Assembly: GCA_029964075.1 (NCBI GenBank)
Contig: CM057149.1
Coordinates: 21,156,197 to 21,220,196, forward strand
Direction: 5' to 3'
DNA length: 64,000 bases
Source of the DNA: Patiria pectinifera
Lineage: Eukaryota > Echinodermata > Asteroidea > Valvatida > Asterinidae
Position numbers and translations under genes: made by a program. Below, in pieces: positions 49,916 through 61,945 of the stretch. Under the pieces are notes generated by a model. It did no database searches, had not been told where the DNA came from, and was given only the letters and a program-made list of their open reading frames with translations. How positions within the stretch are numbered: the stretch's first letter is position 1; the number at the start of each line of letters is the position of its first letter.

Positions 49916-50919
49916 TACATTGTACTTACAAATTAAATCCCGTGTCTTCAAGTGTGTCTACTGTCGACCTTCGTACTTGGTTTCAGATCAACACTGACCC
50001 TGAAGCTAATGAATTGATACCAGCGGTGGGACTCTAAAACATGAAAACTTAAACATTAAACCATTCGTTTTTAAATAAAAATTACAACATTTGCAAAAAA
50101 ATGTGTATTTTCTGTCGAGTTACGGAACAACAATACAATACAATACATTTGAAGCAAATTATTAAAACAAACTTACTGTGAAATTGCAGCTCATTATAGG
50201 ATATACTTTTCGAGAAAAACTGTGGAAATGCATCTTCATTTTCTCGATGCAAAAGCAAGGTTTCCGTTAAGAACCCTGATTTCCAAAATGTTTATTAAAT
50301 AAGTTTTGACTTGCACCCTCTTGTGGTATGATCCCAGTATGTCAATCGGGAAAATAATTCTCATTCACGGATATGTAACTAAATGCAAACTAATGTTAAT
50401 GAGGTTAATTTGGAGAGTGCTTAAAGCCCGAGTCCATCATTTGCAGCTTTCCAAAAAAGTAACCGGCGTAGCCTAATTATTGTTGAAAAACATACTGGTT
50501 GAAAGATAGTAAGGGGACTAAACTCCCTGTGAAATTATTCTTTCTGGCAAGCTCTCATTTTGAAGAAATCAACGAAAGAAGGCATTTCCAACGGTGCATC
50601 TTAAGAAGCACCGTAGGAAAATTTAAATTAGTTGTTCGTTTTGTTATTCGGCGCAGCGCGCACAAGCATTGGAACGACGCACAGGCGCGCGGTTGCTATA
50701 ATTCGTTGGATCAGTGCGCAACATTGCGTAAAGCTGCAATTCAAAACAATTCGAAACATGATTTAGCAACATTTGATTTTAAATTGAGATCCTAGAATGC
50801 TGTTTTTCTCGGAATATGAAGCTGAAACTGAGCTGAAACTTCATCAAGTAAGTTGTTCAGTATCCTTCATTAGATTTTGAACACTTTTGTTGCTTCAAAC
50901 GAACAAAACGGTCTTTTTT

Positions 50920-50948
50920 TCGCGATGGTTAGGTCCTAACCATCGCGA
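50920..50948. repeat. Perfect 14-bp hairpin with 1-nt loop
   Basis: TCGCGATGGTTAGG, then T, then CCTAACCATCGCGA. The arms are exact complements. Confidence 0.9.
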
Positions 50949-53307
50949 GGAAATGATTGTACTTCCCCTTATCTTGGAAATTACAGCCGAGGTCCGAAGA
51001 TTTCACAGGGTGCTTGATCCTATTATTTACCTACAATCAAGTAGGATTTTTCATGATATTTTGGCAGTTGCATGTTTTGATGCTGACAGATCCATTACCT
51101 ATAACCAGTAACGCATTAGAACTTAGTACATTTTCCAATGGCTACAGCCTTGGCTGTTTACATTGAGTACATTCCACTTACTACTGAATTTCAAGGGAAC
51201 ATTTTTTTTTTAAATTATAAACAGAATATTGTCCTTTCTATGTGCAATCTCAAATGCAAACAAAATAATAGAGCCTGAAAGTTGACTACTGCTGGCGCAC
51301 TTCCGGACCCCTCCACTAATAGGAAAATTAGCGTGTAAAAGTCGGAAATATTTTTGGTACATTGATTTCTTGAGAAAATGGCCCTCGGAAAAGTCCTTTG
51401 TAAAATTGTTACTAGCATCTCAATTTATGGAAACTGAAAAATCGCATGACGTGCAAGAGAAATATCGTGCCAAAAATGGACCTTTCACTTCAGAAAATCT
51501 AAAATACACGTGACTAGTGGAACTCGAGGCACTAGTACGAAGATACAAATTTATGAAATAAATTTGTGGCGGTCATTGGATAAAAGTTTTCACTATAACT
51601 AAATTTCAAGGTCCTTTGACCAACAACAAGGCATGCAGTTAAACCAATATTGACCCCATTGGCGCGAAAAAGCCGGTTTTAATTTTCACTTTTTCTGCAC
51701 CGACGCTATTCTTTGTTTTGGAGTATTTTGTTTGACAGTTCTTAGATATAAAATGCAATGTATTTACAATATTATCATAAGACCTTCAGTTGTTGCGGTT
51801 GAACAAGATTCATTCTTTGGCACAAAATCACGAACAATGACAAATTTGCCCCCCCCCCCACATTCAATGCCAAAGGTTGTTATAGGTTGGATGAATATTG
51901 ACCACAAAATTGTACGTGCCAAATCTGAAAGCTTTGAAAGATCGGCCGACGAATATGGAAATTTGGAAGAGGGAGGGCACAATGTGCCCCCGCCCCTCCA
52001 GTTTTGGGAAGACCCAAAATACCAGGGTCCTGATACGATTAAATTTTCTTCCTACGAAGTCGTCTTACCGTGAAAAACGTTTACGGCTTTCCGCTTTTGA
52101 ATGATCCAATCATTTTTCACAAAGAAAAAAAGCCTCGTGATAGATCCTTTTGGTAGAACTGCTTTTGGAGAAAATAGTTGGTACCAAACGCCCTTAACGT
52201 ATTGACTCAGGCAGTGCACTCAAAGATCTCTTCTTTATCACGTGGTTGCAATTCCCTCGATGTTTGAACGATTACATCTTGTGTTTCTCCCTTCAGAGGC
52301 TGGTGAGAAGCAATTATTGGGTTGTGTGCAGCGACTTGGGACGCCCGGAATATCCGCTTGGCACTGAAATAACATTCTGGAGACAATGTATAGATATGTT
52401 TGGGGCAACTTGAAGCTACATTGCTTATTGTAGCGCTATATAGCGAGCTCCAACTGCAAGCCTTATAAAAAGGCTATAGAAGCTACTCACAATGAGTGGA
52501 AAGGTTCCATTGGGACACACAGCAGTGTTACTGACAGCAGGCGAAATGTACTTCGATTGGTTCTTATACGGCAGGTGTTCTCTAGTAATTTTGTTTCTTT
52601 AACACTAACTGGTTTCTTAAAGTGCCACCCGCATGGTTTTTTTTCCAGCTCTCCTAAATAACACTGTTTAGGAAATCGCGGTCTTCCCTATTTTTTTTCC
52701 TGCTGGTTGCTGACCAGAGTTTAAAACCTTTGTTTTTGTTTATAGGACTTTCCCTACTGATGAGTTCTTTAACCAGCCACTCCTATCAAAAACAAGAATC
52801 TGAATATTATACAAACAATGGACGGATTTGAGTGACGTTGCATATTTACTGTTTTTCAATCGCTCGACTTATTGATCTTTTCTACACAATGTATGCCTGA
52901 GTATGTGTTCTTCTATCTAGTTCTCAAGTAAAAAGGTAAATTATCTAATAAAATGATAAAAGTGGATTTACACTGTCTAGAAAACATCGATTACAAAGAA
53001 AAAGGTATTTATAAAATGAGTATAAAAATTACTTATTTTTTTTGTAACAATAATGAGGAACTTTGTTCAAACACAGACTGAACTAAAATTATTTTTTTTA
53101 AAAACCGATAGTTAATATAGAGTCGTCTTTTTTAATCTAGTTTAAGTAGAAGTTCCACGCGGAGGAGCTGCAGGGAAATTATCGAATCACCGTTTTGACT
53201 TCCTTAAAGTAATATTGTCCGTGCGCTAGGGGGCGCTACTGCTTCAAATCAGTTTAGGCCCGGTTGTTAGGCAGCATCCGAATCTCTTGTCTGTAGTTAT
53301 TGTCTAC

Positions 53308-53604
53308 CAGTGGGGTAAATCTGTGCGAGTGGGGGGGGGGATGGGGGATGACCACTCTTCAGGGGGTGGCACTCTTCAGGATATAGATGTATATCAATAT
53401 GTATACTCGCGCTAACATCAAAACAGCGCATTTTAAAAACTTGTATACTTTGTTTCTCCACTTTTCAGTGCTATTAAATACATTTTGTTTGTTGAAATGG
53501 TCGAAAAATACCTCAAAATCCGCATTTTTTTTCTCATCACGAAATAGTGGGGGTGGGAGATGATTCAATAGCATATTCCCCCCCCCCCCGGATTTACGCC
53601 CCTG
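53308..53604. mobile_element. hAT-type MITE, CAGNGGNGTAAATC family
   Basis: CAGTGGGGTAAATC at the left and GGATTTACGCCCCTG at the right are inverted. Perfect 8-bp duplications TTGTCTAC flank it (53300-53307 and 53605-53612). Inside are a G run and a C run near the ends. The 118-aa ORF across it is not a gene. Confidence 0.93.
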
Positions 53605-54225
53605 TTGTCTACGTCTAGGGCTATTACAACTACAGATGTACGTTGAAATATGCTGACAATTATACGTATAGCCGTAGCCTTGGATGCCTTTTTTGGACTT
53701 GGCCATAATTAGCATTTCGGGTGACCCAGTAGAAAGACACTATTTTGGTATATAGGTTAATAGGTTTGTGGTCACACAAATTAATCCCAAATCAAAAAGT
53801 GTCCGCCATAAGCGCAGCAGGATGTACTTTAACATGAGTTCAACTTGTTCATCTCTTGGTTCCTCGTCACTGAATTAAAACAAATCAGAGAATCTCACCA
53901 AAAAGTAAAATCTGAAAAAAAATCATGTCACATGGGCTTCTGCCTCGAATGAATCCACGTCTAAATAAGTTGAACTTTAATGTGCTTATTGACTTCAAAC
54001 AATGTGGTAAAAACAAATCACGAAGGAGCATTTCAAGAATAAATTGAAATCAGCAACTTTTTCGATTTCCTAAACAGCTCCCTCTATTGGCCACAGCTGG
54101 ACAGAAGGTACCATGAAACCGTATGTTTACAGTTGGCGAAAACGTCCCAACGAATAAATAAGAGTCAACAGAGGGCGCCAAACCACATCTCCGCTAGAAA
54201 CTCGGAATGACCAACGTCGTCCCCT

Positions 54226-54720
54226 GGGCTTACTTTACTTTCAACCTCGTTTCCAATAGTAAGCCCTTGGATTGGAACTTGCTTTCTGTTTCCTGATGGA
54301 TAGCACAATTAGAAGGTCTTGGATTTATATCGTGCACTTGGTGTTGTCATTTCCAACGTGTATTACGTGTTTTCACGTTCATTGTAATTATATAACGTCC
54401 ACAGCTTTGCAAAAATTATTCTTCCCTTTCGAATGTGCCTGCACATGTATTAATATGAAGTGTGATACTGCATATTGGCTGGAAAAGATTGTGACATTTA
54501 AACTTTGCAAAAAATGTTGTTTTCGTAACTCACACTGCGATGAATTGATTCTGATTCTACCCCAGACACCACATACAAAATCAAACGCTGATGTAAAAAC
54601 ACATGCACGGACGTACCAAAAACTTTGGATATGCAAATGATCCAGTACCGGGGTGATAGTGCAGAGTAGGTAGTGGTGGGAGCGTACTGCTCGACACCCA
54701 GGCCTGGGGACGAGGATGCG
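54226..54720 (+). repeat. Segmental repeat, copy 1 (partner at 55740-56165)
   Basis: It shares, in order, TTCATTGTAATT, ACGTCCAC, GTGTGATACTGCATAT, the CCCCAGACACC/CCCAAGACATC block, AAATGATC and GGGAGCGTACTGCTCGACAC with the segment 1.5 kb downstream. Divergence is considerable. Its left end, CAACCTCGTTTCCAAT, recurs at about 54831. Confidence 0.7.
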
Positions 54721-54897
54721 AACTGACTTATTTCCCTACTGGGCTGACGAGAGTAAGACTAAACAGCTGACCTGCTACACATGCAGCCCCTTGTCTGAAT
54801 GGGTACCAACCCCAGGGGTTACTTAATTTTCAACCTCGTTTCCAATGTAAACCCCTGGGTGGGAAACGTGCTTTATATCCTGATTCGATTCCGCATA

Positions 54898-55475
54898 TAG
54901 CAAGTAATGGATTTATTTCGATCGTACCCCCCGCCCTGCAAACAGGAATCTGCGATACGCTGATGAGCTTCACAGAGTCTTGTGAAGGAAATGGCCTATG
55001 ACCTATGTATAAAGCATCTGGCTGCAGCTGTTTTAGCCCATGCGCGCAAATGCTATCCCAAAACTTTCCCATAAAAATGCGCACATATTTCATACCGGAT
55101 GTGGTTTCTGTTTCATTGCGGACCATGTGGGCAAAATTTTGAGCGTCGCATAATGCAATCCGACCGTTCGTGATTCGAAACGAAGCCTGAGCAAGTGACA
55201 GGAATTGTAAATTTACAACACATAAGTTTAACAGAATTTCTTTCATTATTACGCTTTTCAACGAAACAAAAACATCTCTAAACTGGAATAAAAGAGTAAT
55301 GAATCAGTCTTAACGGCCGTTTCAAACCTTGCAGAGTCATGACCGTGATGACGCGCAGGTCACAGGTCACGCAAAATCCAACCAATCAGAGCGTGAATCC
55401 ATCAGCGTATCCCAGCGTCCTGTTTGCAGGGCGGGGGGGGGGGGGAACGAGCGAATGGATTTATATCACGTTGTT
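54898..55475. repeat. Inverted repeat pair around a homopolymer core
   Basis: The left arm (about 54898-54968) has AATGGATTTATTTCGATCG, a C run, GCCCTGCAAACAGGA and GCGATACGCTGATG. The right arm (about 55395-55470) has the reverse: ATCAGCGTATC, TCCTGTTTGCAGGGC, a G run and GAACGAGCGAATGGATTTAT. About 430 bp lie between. It could be a decayed foldback transposon. Confidence 0.7.
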
Positions 55476-55739
55476 GAGAAACGCGGCACTGTACTATGCA
55501 AATAGCGCCACCTGGCGGCGAAACTCGCCAGCGCGTTGTTGTCAAGCACGGGCAAGCCAAGTTAGGGGGAAAAACCTACGGCCGATAAAGGATGGTAAGG
55601 ACATCTTTTACCCTTTTTATAAGTGTTTGCTATTGTTGATCGTACACTTCCAATAGTAACATAATTGAGAATATTTAGATGTTAATTCTGGCTCAAATTC
55701 CTGAATCAGCAATAAACCACCTTGTTTCTGTAGGCAAGT

Positions 55740-56165
55740 CTTGCCATCGGCCATTCTTTTCTCCCGCTTCCTTGTCTTTCCACAGCAATGTGGTTGGTGT
55801 TTATATTTCAAACGTGCTTTCCTTCAGTTTAATGTTCATTGTAATTTTTACGTCCACTCCATCTTAAAAAAACAATCCTCCTTTTTCCATTTTGCTCATA
55901 ATAATATGTAGTGTGATATTGCATATAAACTGGATAATATTGTAAAACGTTTTCTTTGGAAAAATAAAACTCAGCGGGACGAACTTTTTATGTTTCCACC
56001 CAAGACATCGCATACAAACGTTGATTTAAAGTAAGGACAGGCACCAAACTGTTCCTAATTTTCATACGCGCGCAAGATTTTTGAACAAACAAATGATCTA
56101 ATACTAGGGTGGGAGAGCAGGTAGGGAGCGTACTGCTCGACACCATGAGAACGAGGGTGAACTTG
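55740..56165 (+). repeat. Segmental repeat, copy 2 (partner at 54226-54720)
   Basis: Collinear with copy 1 from TTCATTGTAATTTTTACGTC to GGGAGCGTACTGCTCGACAC, with small deletions. Confidence 0.7.
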
Positions 56166-57940
56166 CACGGCCTTTCCTCAAAGGGAGAACGTCTCATAAG
56201 GGCGCTTTAGGGCCTTCCTGTGAGTCCCTCGGTCCCTAGGGTACAGATTGTAGAAATTCATAGTTGCGTCAGAGTTTTTACTCGGTGAAACAACAAACAA
56301 TTTTGCTTCCGAATGCATCCGAGCTATGGCGACCATGTTCGAGTGTTAATGAAAACGTCGCGTTTTGAAAATTTCGGAAAATGGTCTTCATGTATTCAGA
56401 AACAGGAGGAACCCTGGTCGTTCTGGTCACGGATATTGTGTCCTTTTAGGTCTGAGAACAAATCAATATAGGGCAAGTTCGAGCAAGGACCAATGGTTAT
56501 CTAGTAGTTGGTGCGTGACGTAACGGCGCACTGCAGTTGAAGTGCGAACGACTCTAGCCGAACTATTGCATGTCAACGACCGTCAGAAAATATCCCGAAG
56601 AGCGCCTTTGTTTTCAACGGAGGAGAGCGACAAACTCAGGAAGTTCATATCCAATACTTGCTTTTTTCCACCTTATATTTCATGCGTTTTATATACTGAA
56701 GGTAAGTTGTGCGAGTGTGCACATGACTGGGCCTAGTGTGTGCTTAATGTACCTCATCCTAATCCTAAGGAAGTCATGTACGCAGCATCTTCTGCTTGTG
56801 AATGGCAGCAAAATGCGTGGAACACTCGAGACAAACATTCGTATACCTCTTCATACGTTAAGAGGATAAAAGCGCAATTGAACAGTTGCAACGGTAGGTT
56901 CATGTACAATCTGTAATGGGTCGATAATGAACGCTATTTTTTTCTGATCGATGACAATCATCATGGCAATGCTTAACCATGATGTCTGTATGTTTCACTT
57001 AACATTCGATTGACAATCAAATAAGCCGTTAGTTCGTCATTTACTTCCTGTAGGTCTACCCCCGTCAATGGCAAATTCCATTGTGAAGTCAGCGCGAATA
57101 TTATTATTGCAAGAAACTATTGACTTTCGTGTACAGTATGGTTTGAGGAACGAGCAAGTCATTAAATTGATGAGTCAAGCAAAAACACTGCGTTGCAAAA
57201 AAACATGCGATCATACTTATTTTTAAAAGGGTCTCTAATGATCATGTGCTGAATAAATTGAATCTTAAGGACTGTAAATACTGCGTTACGGTGACTGAAA
57301 GCAGGATCAAGGAATTATTATGGTCCTTACAGACAGTGAAGATCAAAGGAAAAATCGATTGATACACAAGTAAAAGCAAAACCATTGGCAATTCACATTT
57401 TCACCTTATACAGTTAGTTTGTGCATTTCATGTCCTTTCGCACACCCATGTACATTGGTGTACTCGAAATGATTAATGTTATTTGCAACACAACAAAAAC
57501 CATGGATGTGATATGCTTTTTAAAAAAACTTAGCTAGGGATGGAATTATGGAAAAGAAAGTATTGGAAAGATGTTCTTAAAATTGTGACACCACACTCCT
57601 GTCCCCTGACATTATGGGAGCATATCAATCTATATCGAATGGTTTGACAAAAAAAGTGGCTTGGTATGTAGTCAAAATTTCAATTTCAGTTGCTGGGTTC
57701 TGAGGGCTTCGGAAATGAGTGCATATAAGCCTTTTTTTTAGTCTTTACCCGATTCTCCTGTGGAATTGCCTGCTTCAATACTCCACGTCATATAGGTCCA
57801 TATAAATGGTTTCCTTATCGCTTAATATCTCTGTCGCTTAATTGCCAACGAAGGATTTCATGCTGCCATTCGGAAGTCCTGAAAGTGGATCGGTTTGGTG
57901 CAGTCATGTAGGATTGTGTTGCTTGTTGAATCACCAGTTT

Positions 57941-58296
57941 CAGGGGTGTAAATCATGGGGAGGGAGGAAGGGGAGGAGGAAGGGGAGGATATACCCTCTT
58001 TTTTGACCGGGGGCATTGGAACCCCCCCCCCCCCCCGTTTATGTGGTGAGAAACAAAAAATACTTTCCAACACCCCAAATGTACTGTGACGGAGAATTAA
58101 CATCACCGTAACTGAGCTATCAATGCGCCGTCTACATGTATTGCAAGCGCACCAGTTTCTTTAAGGTCTGCATTATTTTGTTAGAATAAACAGCGCCCCT
58201 AGTGTTATGTGGCCCCCTCGAATTACCACAACCGGGGAATTTTTTGGATTTTTGTCAACCCCCCCCCCCCCACTCGGCCACTGATTTGCGCCACTG
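57941..58296. mobile_element. hAT-type MITE, CAGNGGNGTAAATC family, second copy
   Basis: CAGGGGTGTAAATCATGG and right end GATTTGCGCCACTG are inverted. Both flanks carry ACCAGTTT (57933-57940 and 58297-58304), a perfect 8-bp duplication. The interior has purine tracts (GGAGGAAGGGG) and C runs. Confidence 0.93.
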
Positions 58297-58877
58297 ACCA
58301 GTTTGTGTGGTTATTTTCATCTTGTACATGATAGACAATATGCATTTCACATCAGAATATTCAGATGTATAATAATTATACGTGGGTTTGGTCAAAATAA
58401 CCACTCAAAATGGCGATACAACCATGGAGCTCCATGACACAACAAACAAAGGTTTTTTTTCGAGCATCATACGTAGGTTATGCCGTATATTTCCATAATG
58501 GTTGCGAAGGGCGATTTCTAAAGGTTACGTAATACTTTATTTTGAATGAAACTACATGACTGTACACAAGACATGTTCAAGTTGGCGGGTGAAATCTTTG
58601 AAAATTAATTCCCCCGTTTGGAAGACCGTATCTTCATGCAACTTTTCCCCTATAACAATCCAAGTATGTGCTAAAAATCGTTGTGATATGTTCATTACTT
58701 TTCGTTGAAATTGGAAAAATAGGCCTGGCTACGTGCAATTTTTAAAATTGTAACACTGGCGTGCGCAATATCTTTCAATCTTTTCAAGCCTCAGAAATAT
58801 TAATGAGGTTTCTGTCCTTTACGATGTGCAGTGAACAATATATTGCATAAAAGCCTCCTTCACGAGTTGTTAGTTAA

Positions 58878-59370
58878 AGGGAATATACATCATTTGCTTT
58901 TGCTGTATAATTTTCAGAAATGGATGGAATTGGGGGGTTGGAAATATATAGCAAATATAGTTACACTGACTTTTTGGAGGTTTTGGGTTCGAAAATGCTA
59001 TAAAAACCAAGAAAAATAATCATTTTGACTCCAGAGAAGAAACAGAGCAGTTTACATACATTGGGGAATTGTATCAGGGAACCAGTCTCTAGCTAGCTCG
59101 TAGCCGTACATAAGTTTGTAATCGATTACAAACGAGAGCGATGTACTATTGGGGCCAGAATTTGAAGAAAAAAAGTTTTTCCAACGCTCATCGGCCGATC
59201 AGCGTTGGAAAATTGATAAAAAATAATCACTTTTCTTGAAAATGACAGTATACCAGGTGTCATGATTTTACAGGATGCTTTACACTGTCATTCACTAACA
59301 GTCCAGCAAGGTATTTCAAAATGATTTGGTAGTTTTATTTTTTGATGTTTGCAAATGTTGTATTTTCCCT
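58878..59370 (-). mobile_element. piggyBac-like TTAA MITE, copy 2
   Basis: It lies exactly between TTAA at 58874-58877 and 59371-59374. The ends AGGGAATATACATCATTTGC and TGTATTTTCCCT are inverted. It is homologous over its length, in reverse orientation, to 832-1340, including a central near-palindrome CCAACGCTCATCGGCCGATC followed by AGCGTTGG. Confidence 0.92.
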
Positions 59371-59462
59371 TTAACAAATATCACCCTTTCTGTCGGCTTC
59401 CATCGGTCGATACCGAGACCCACGCCATGTCAAGCCAAGTGACGCTTTGAATATGCTAATAT

Positions 59463-59501
59463 GCCGAAATCGGTCAGCCGCTACGGCTGACCGATTTCGG
59501 C
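59463..59501. repeat. Perfect 18-bp hairpin
   Basis: GCCGAAATCGGTCAGCCG, loop CTA, then CGGCTGACCGATTTCGGC. The arms are exact complements. No flanking duplication was seen. Confidence 0.93.
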
Positions 59502-59723
59502 TGAACAATACACATGGGTTTGGGTCGGCAAATATTTTTTTTGTTTTATCCTTTTCGACATTTTCCTTGGAGATGGTTCCAGGTGTACCACTAGCGTCCG
59601 CAACAATAGATTAAGCTGAAATTCGAAATATACTTAGATGATATAAGTGTTCAACTACTCGTGACATAACAACTTGGGTAAAATTCCTAGAAATTGGGAT
59701 AAATACATATCGTCACCGACACC

Positions 59724-60150
59724 ACGAAGTAACACTCTACCGTGTTAAACCATATTTTTTCAATTTCCATTTTTTTTGTATTTTTAAATATTATTCATCA
59801 AGGCCTACCATTGCACGAAGTTTCAAAGCTTCAAGAGCTTTACTTTAATAAATACGCTAAGTATCCAAGGCAACTTTTGCGAAAAAGTGACAATTTTCGT
59901 TTTCACGAAGTAACACTCAAGTTCCATTTACCGTTGCAATGCATGGCGCGCACTCTGCTCAAATGCGAGCAAAAACGTTTTCACGAAGTAACACTCTTGT
60001 TGTTTGAGCGCGCGCACGCTGCACCTCCGTTTCCACTAAATAACACTCTTCTAGTGTTGTAATACATTTGGGGAAGTTTTCGAACGATTTCTTCCAATGC
60101 AATTCGAATAAATACATACATTTGGGGAAGTTTTCGAACGATTTCTTCCA
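59724..60150 (+). repeat. Interspersed CACGAAGTAACACTC motif and 35-bp direct repeat
   Basis: ACGAAGTAACACTC recurs at about 59724, 59904 and 59977, with a variant ACTAAATAACACTC near 60036. Then a 35-bp block beginning ATACATTTGGGGAAGTTTTC occurs twice without change, at 60062-60096 and 60116-60150. Confidence 0.85.
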
Positions 60151-60433
60151 GACTTGAAGGTCAGCTTTGACAGTAACTAGTATTGAGTTTCGGCATCGAT
60201 GACGGCGATTCTTTTCACTGACATGAAGTTTAGAATTGTGTCTTCAGTTAGAATGTGACATTTCAATCATACCGAGCATATTTTCTGAGAAACACAACAT
60301 TCAAAAGGCCATGTTTTTGGGGGTTCACGTATTTCAACGCTCTGTTACAGCGTCTTAGTACGTAATCGGATTAGCTTTCCTTAACCGCCCGACGCTTCGC
60401 CTTCGTGACCATATGGCTGTATAATGCCGCCGT

Positions 60434-60745
60434 CAATAAGCCATTTGCGAGTAGCCTATGTCCTTTGGGAATTACATTTGAAAAAAAAACATCTGGTACA
60501 CTAACTTGCTCAGAATGCTCGGCACATTTTAAATTCGAATTCTTCAGACCAAAGACACTGTTACTAACTTGATTCGGAGCAAGCTTTTGCATATACGTTA
60601 GATACGCTCAGCACCAATACATTGTTCACAGTGGGTGAGCGTGGCACAAAGACACCAGACCATGCCGGTGCCGGGGGTTGCTAGCGTAAGGCTGGCCCCG
60701 AATCACGTGATGTAGTAACAGTCTTTTTGGTCGGGAGAATACAAA
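60434..60745 (+). repeat. Duplicated segment, copy 1 (partner at 61724-61945)
   Basis: It shares AATAAG.CATTTGCGAGT, then a nearly identical stretch with CGCTCAGCACCAAT, ACAAAGACACCAGACCATGC and CCCCGAATCACGTGAT. Confidence 0.85.
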
Positions 60746-60796
60746 TGTAAAACGTGGAAGGCATTGGATTAAGTCAGCGTTCCTGGCAAATACATT

Positions 60797-61002
60797 ATAG
60801 GAAACCTCTAAAAATGCTGGTGGTATTTTTTTTAATTTTATATCTTCGGGCAATAATTATAAATTTATTTTAAAAAGGAAAATTGTCCTGGTTTTTAAAA
60901 ACTTTTAGCAGACCAGGACAATTTTATTTGTTTAAAAAGATGTTTAATTATTGCCCGAAGATATAAAATAAAATACCTGCAGCATTTCTAGTGGTTCCCT
61001 AT
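60797..61002. mobile_element. Long inverted repeat (foldback element)
   Basis: Arms of about 90 bp pair from ATAGGAAACCTCTAAAAATGC on the left to GCATTTCTAGTGGTTCCCTAT on the right. They run through TATATCTTCGGGCAATAATTA and AAAATTGTCCTGGT, each matched by an inverted partner, around a loop of about 20 nt. There is no ORF. Confidence 0.9.
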
Positions 61003-61061
61003 TGACGGCGGCATTACACAATATCGGGAACTGTGACCAGAAACTGTGAAAATAATTCTCG

Positions 61062-61415
61062 TCAAAAGTGCTGGGAGTGCACTTGCATTAAAGAAAATGC
61101 ATTAGACCTTAAAAAGCACGAAAAAAAAGTAATCAGGTTGCATCCATTTCTGCAGAACCTCGTAGATAGAAGCGAAATAATTGACCTGGACTTTCGTGTT
61201 CGCTGTGTTATTTCATTATATTCCAGAATGGCGCTGGCTAGTCCAACGCTTGATATGTTTTTTTCCGCATCATGCTTGCGGGGCGACAGAGCTTTCAATT
61301 TTATTTCAGCATCATATATTTCTTCGATTCGATTCAATGGTTCCCTTGCATCAAGAGTAGCGTCTAAATGCAACTTCCACTGCCGAGATGTGAAGGAAAA
61401 GACGTTGATGCTCAT
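61062..61415 (-). other. Unidentified 117-codon ORF
   Basis: The frame starts MSINVFSFTSRQWKLHLDAT, then a charged stretch (EPLNRIEEIYDAEIKLKAL) that could be helical, and ends at a stop. Codon use and charge pattern look more protein-like than other intergenic ORFs, and an overlapping 143-codon ORF runs on the other strand. No family is recognised. It may be an exon of an unseen gene, a transposon remnant or chance. Confidence 0.2.
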
Positions 61416-61723
61416 GTTTTTGGGTCTGTTTTGGGTTGTTTTGGTTTTGCAACCCCATCTTTAATATTATATTTACTTGTATTTAACTTCGATAAATTTT
61501 AACCAGCGGTATCGTCAGGACATCATTCGTCGTCTAGAAGGTTTGACTACACCATAAAACCTAGTTCGAGATATTTTATTTCTACTAGCTTTTTGTTTTG
61601 CAACCTCATTTTTAATATCTCTTTTGATGTGAATGAACTCATACGGCCTGTCATCTATATTTATATATTTATTTATTTACTCCATTTCGTGATCCAGAGT
61701 AGGCCCAAACCGTTAAAAACTGG

Positions 61724-61945
61724 TTTCAATAAGTCATTTGCGAGTGACCAAAGATACCGTTGCTAATCACATGATTCAGGGTCGCAGCTCTTGCACAGTT
61801 ACGTAGAGACGCTCAGCACCAATGCATTGTTCACAATGGATGGAAATGACACAAAGACACCAGACCATGCCGGAGCTGGGGGTTGCTAGCATACGGCTTG
61901 CCCCGAATCACGTGATATAACTATCTCTTTGGTGGGGAGTTAAAA
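61724..61945 (+). repeat. Duplicated segment, copy 2 (partner at 60434-60745)
   Basis: Collinear with copy 1, including GACGCTCAGCACCAATGCAT, ACAAAGACACCAGACCATGC and CCCCGAATCACGTGATATAA. It may be a mobile element with undefined ends or a local duplication around the foldback between the copies. Confidence 0.85.

Larger units (their letters stand above)
46655..49940 (+). other. Probable 3' UTR or downstream DNA of mGluR
   Basis: AT-rich sequence without a recognisable gene, bounded by the receptor's stop and a good candidate poly(A) site. It contains the degenerate tetranucleotide tract. Whether it is transcribed with the receptor cannot be told. Confidence 0.35.

Noticed and set aside
54830..55261. 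143-codon ORF on the - strand
   Set aside because: It lies within an inverted repeat and a segment shared with other local repeats; no protein family is recognised.
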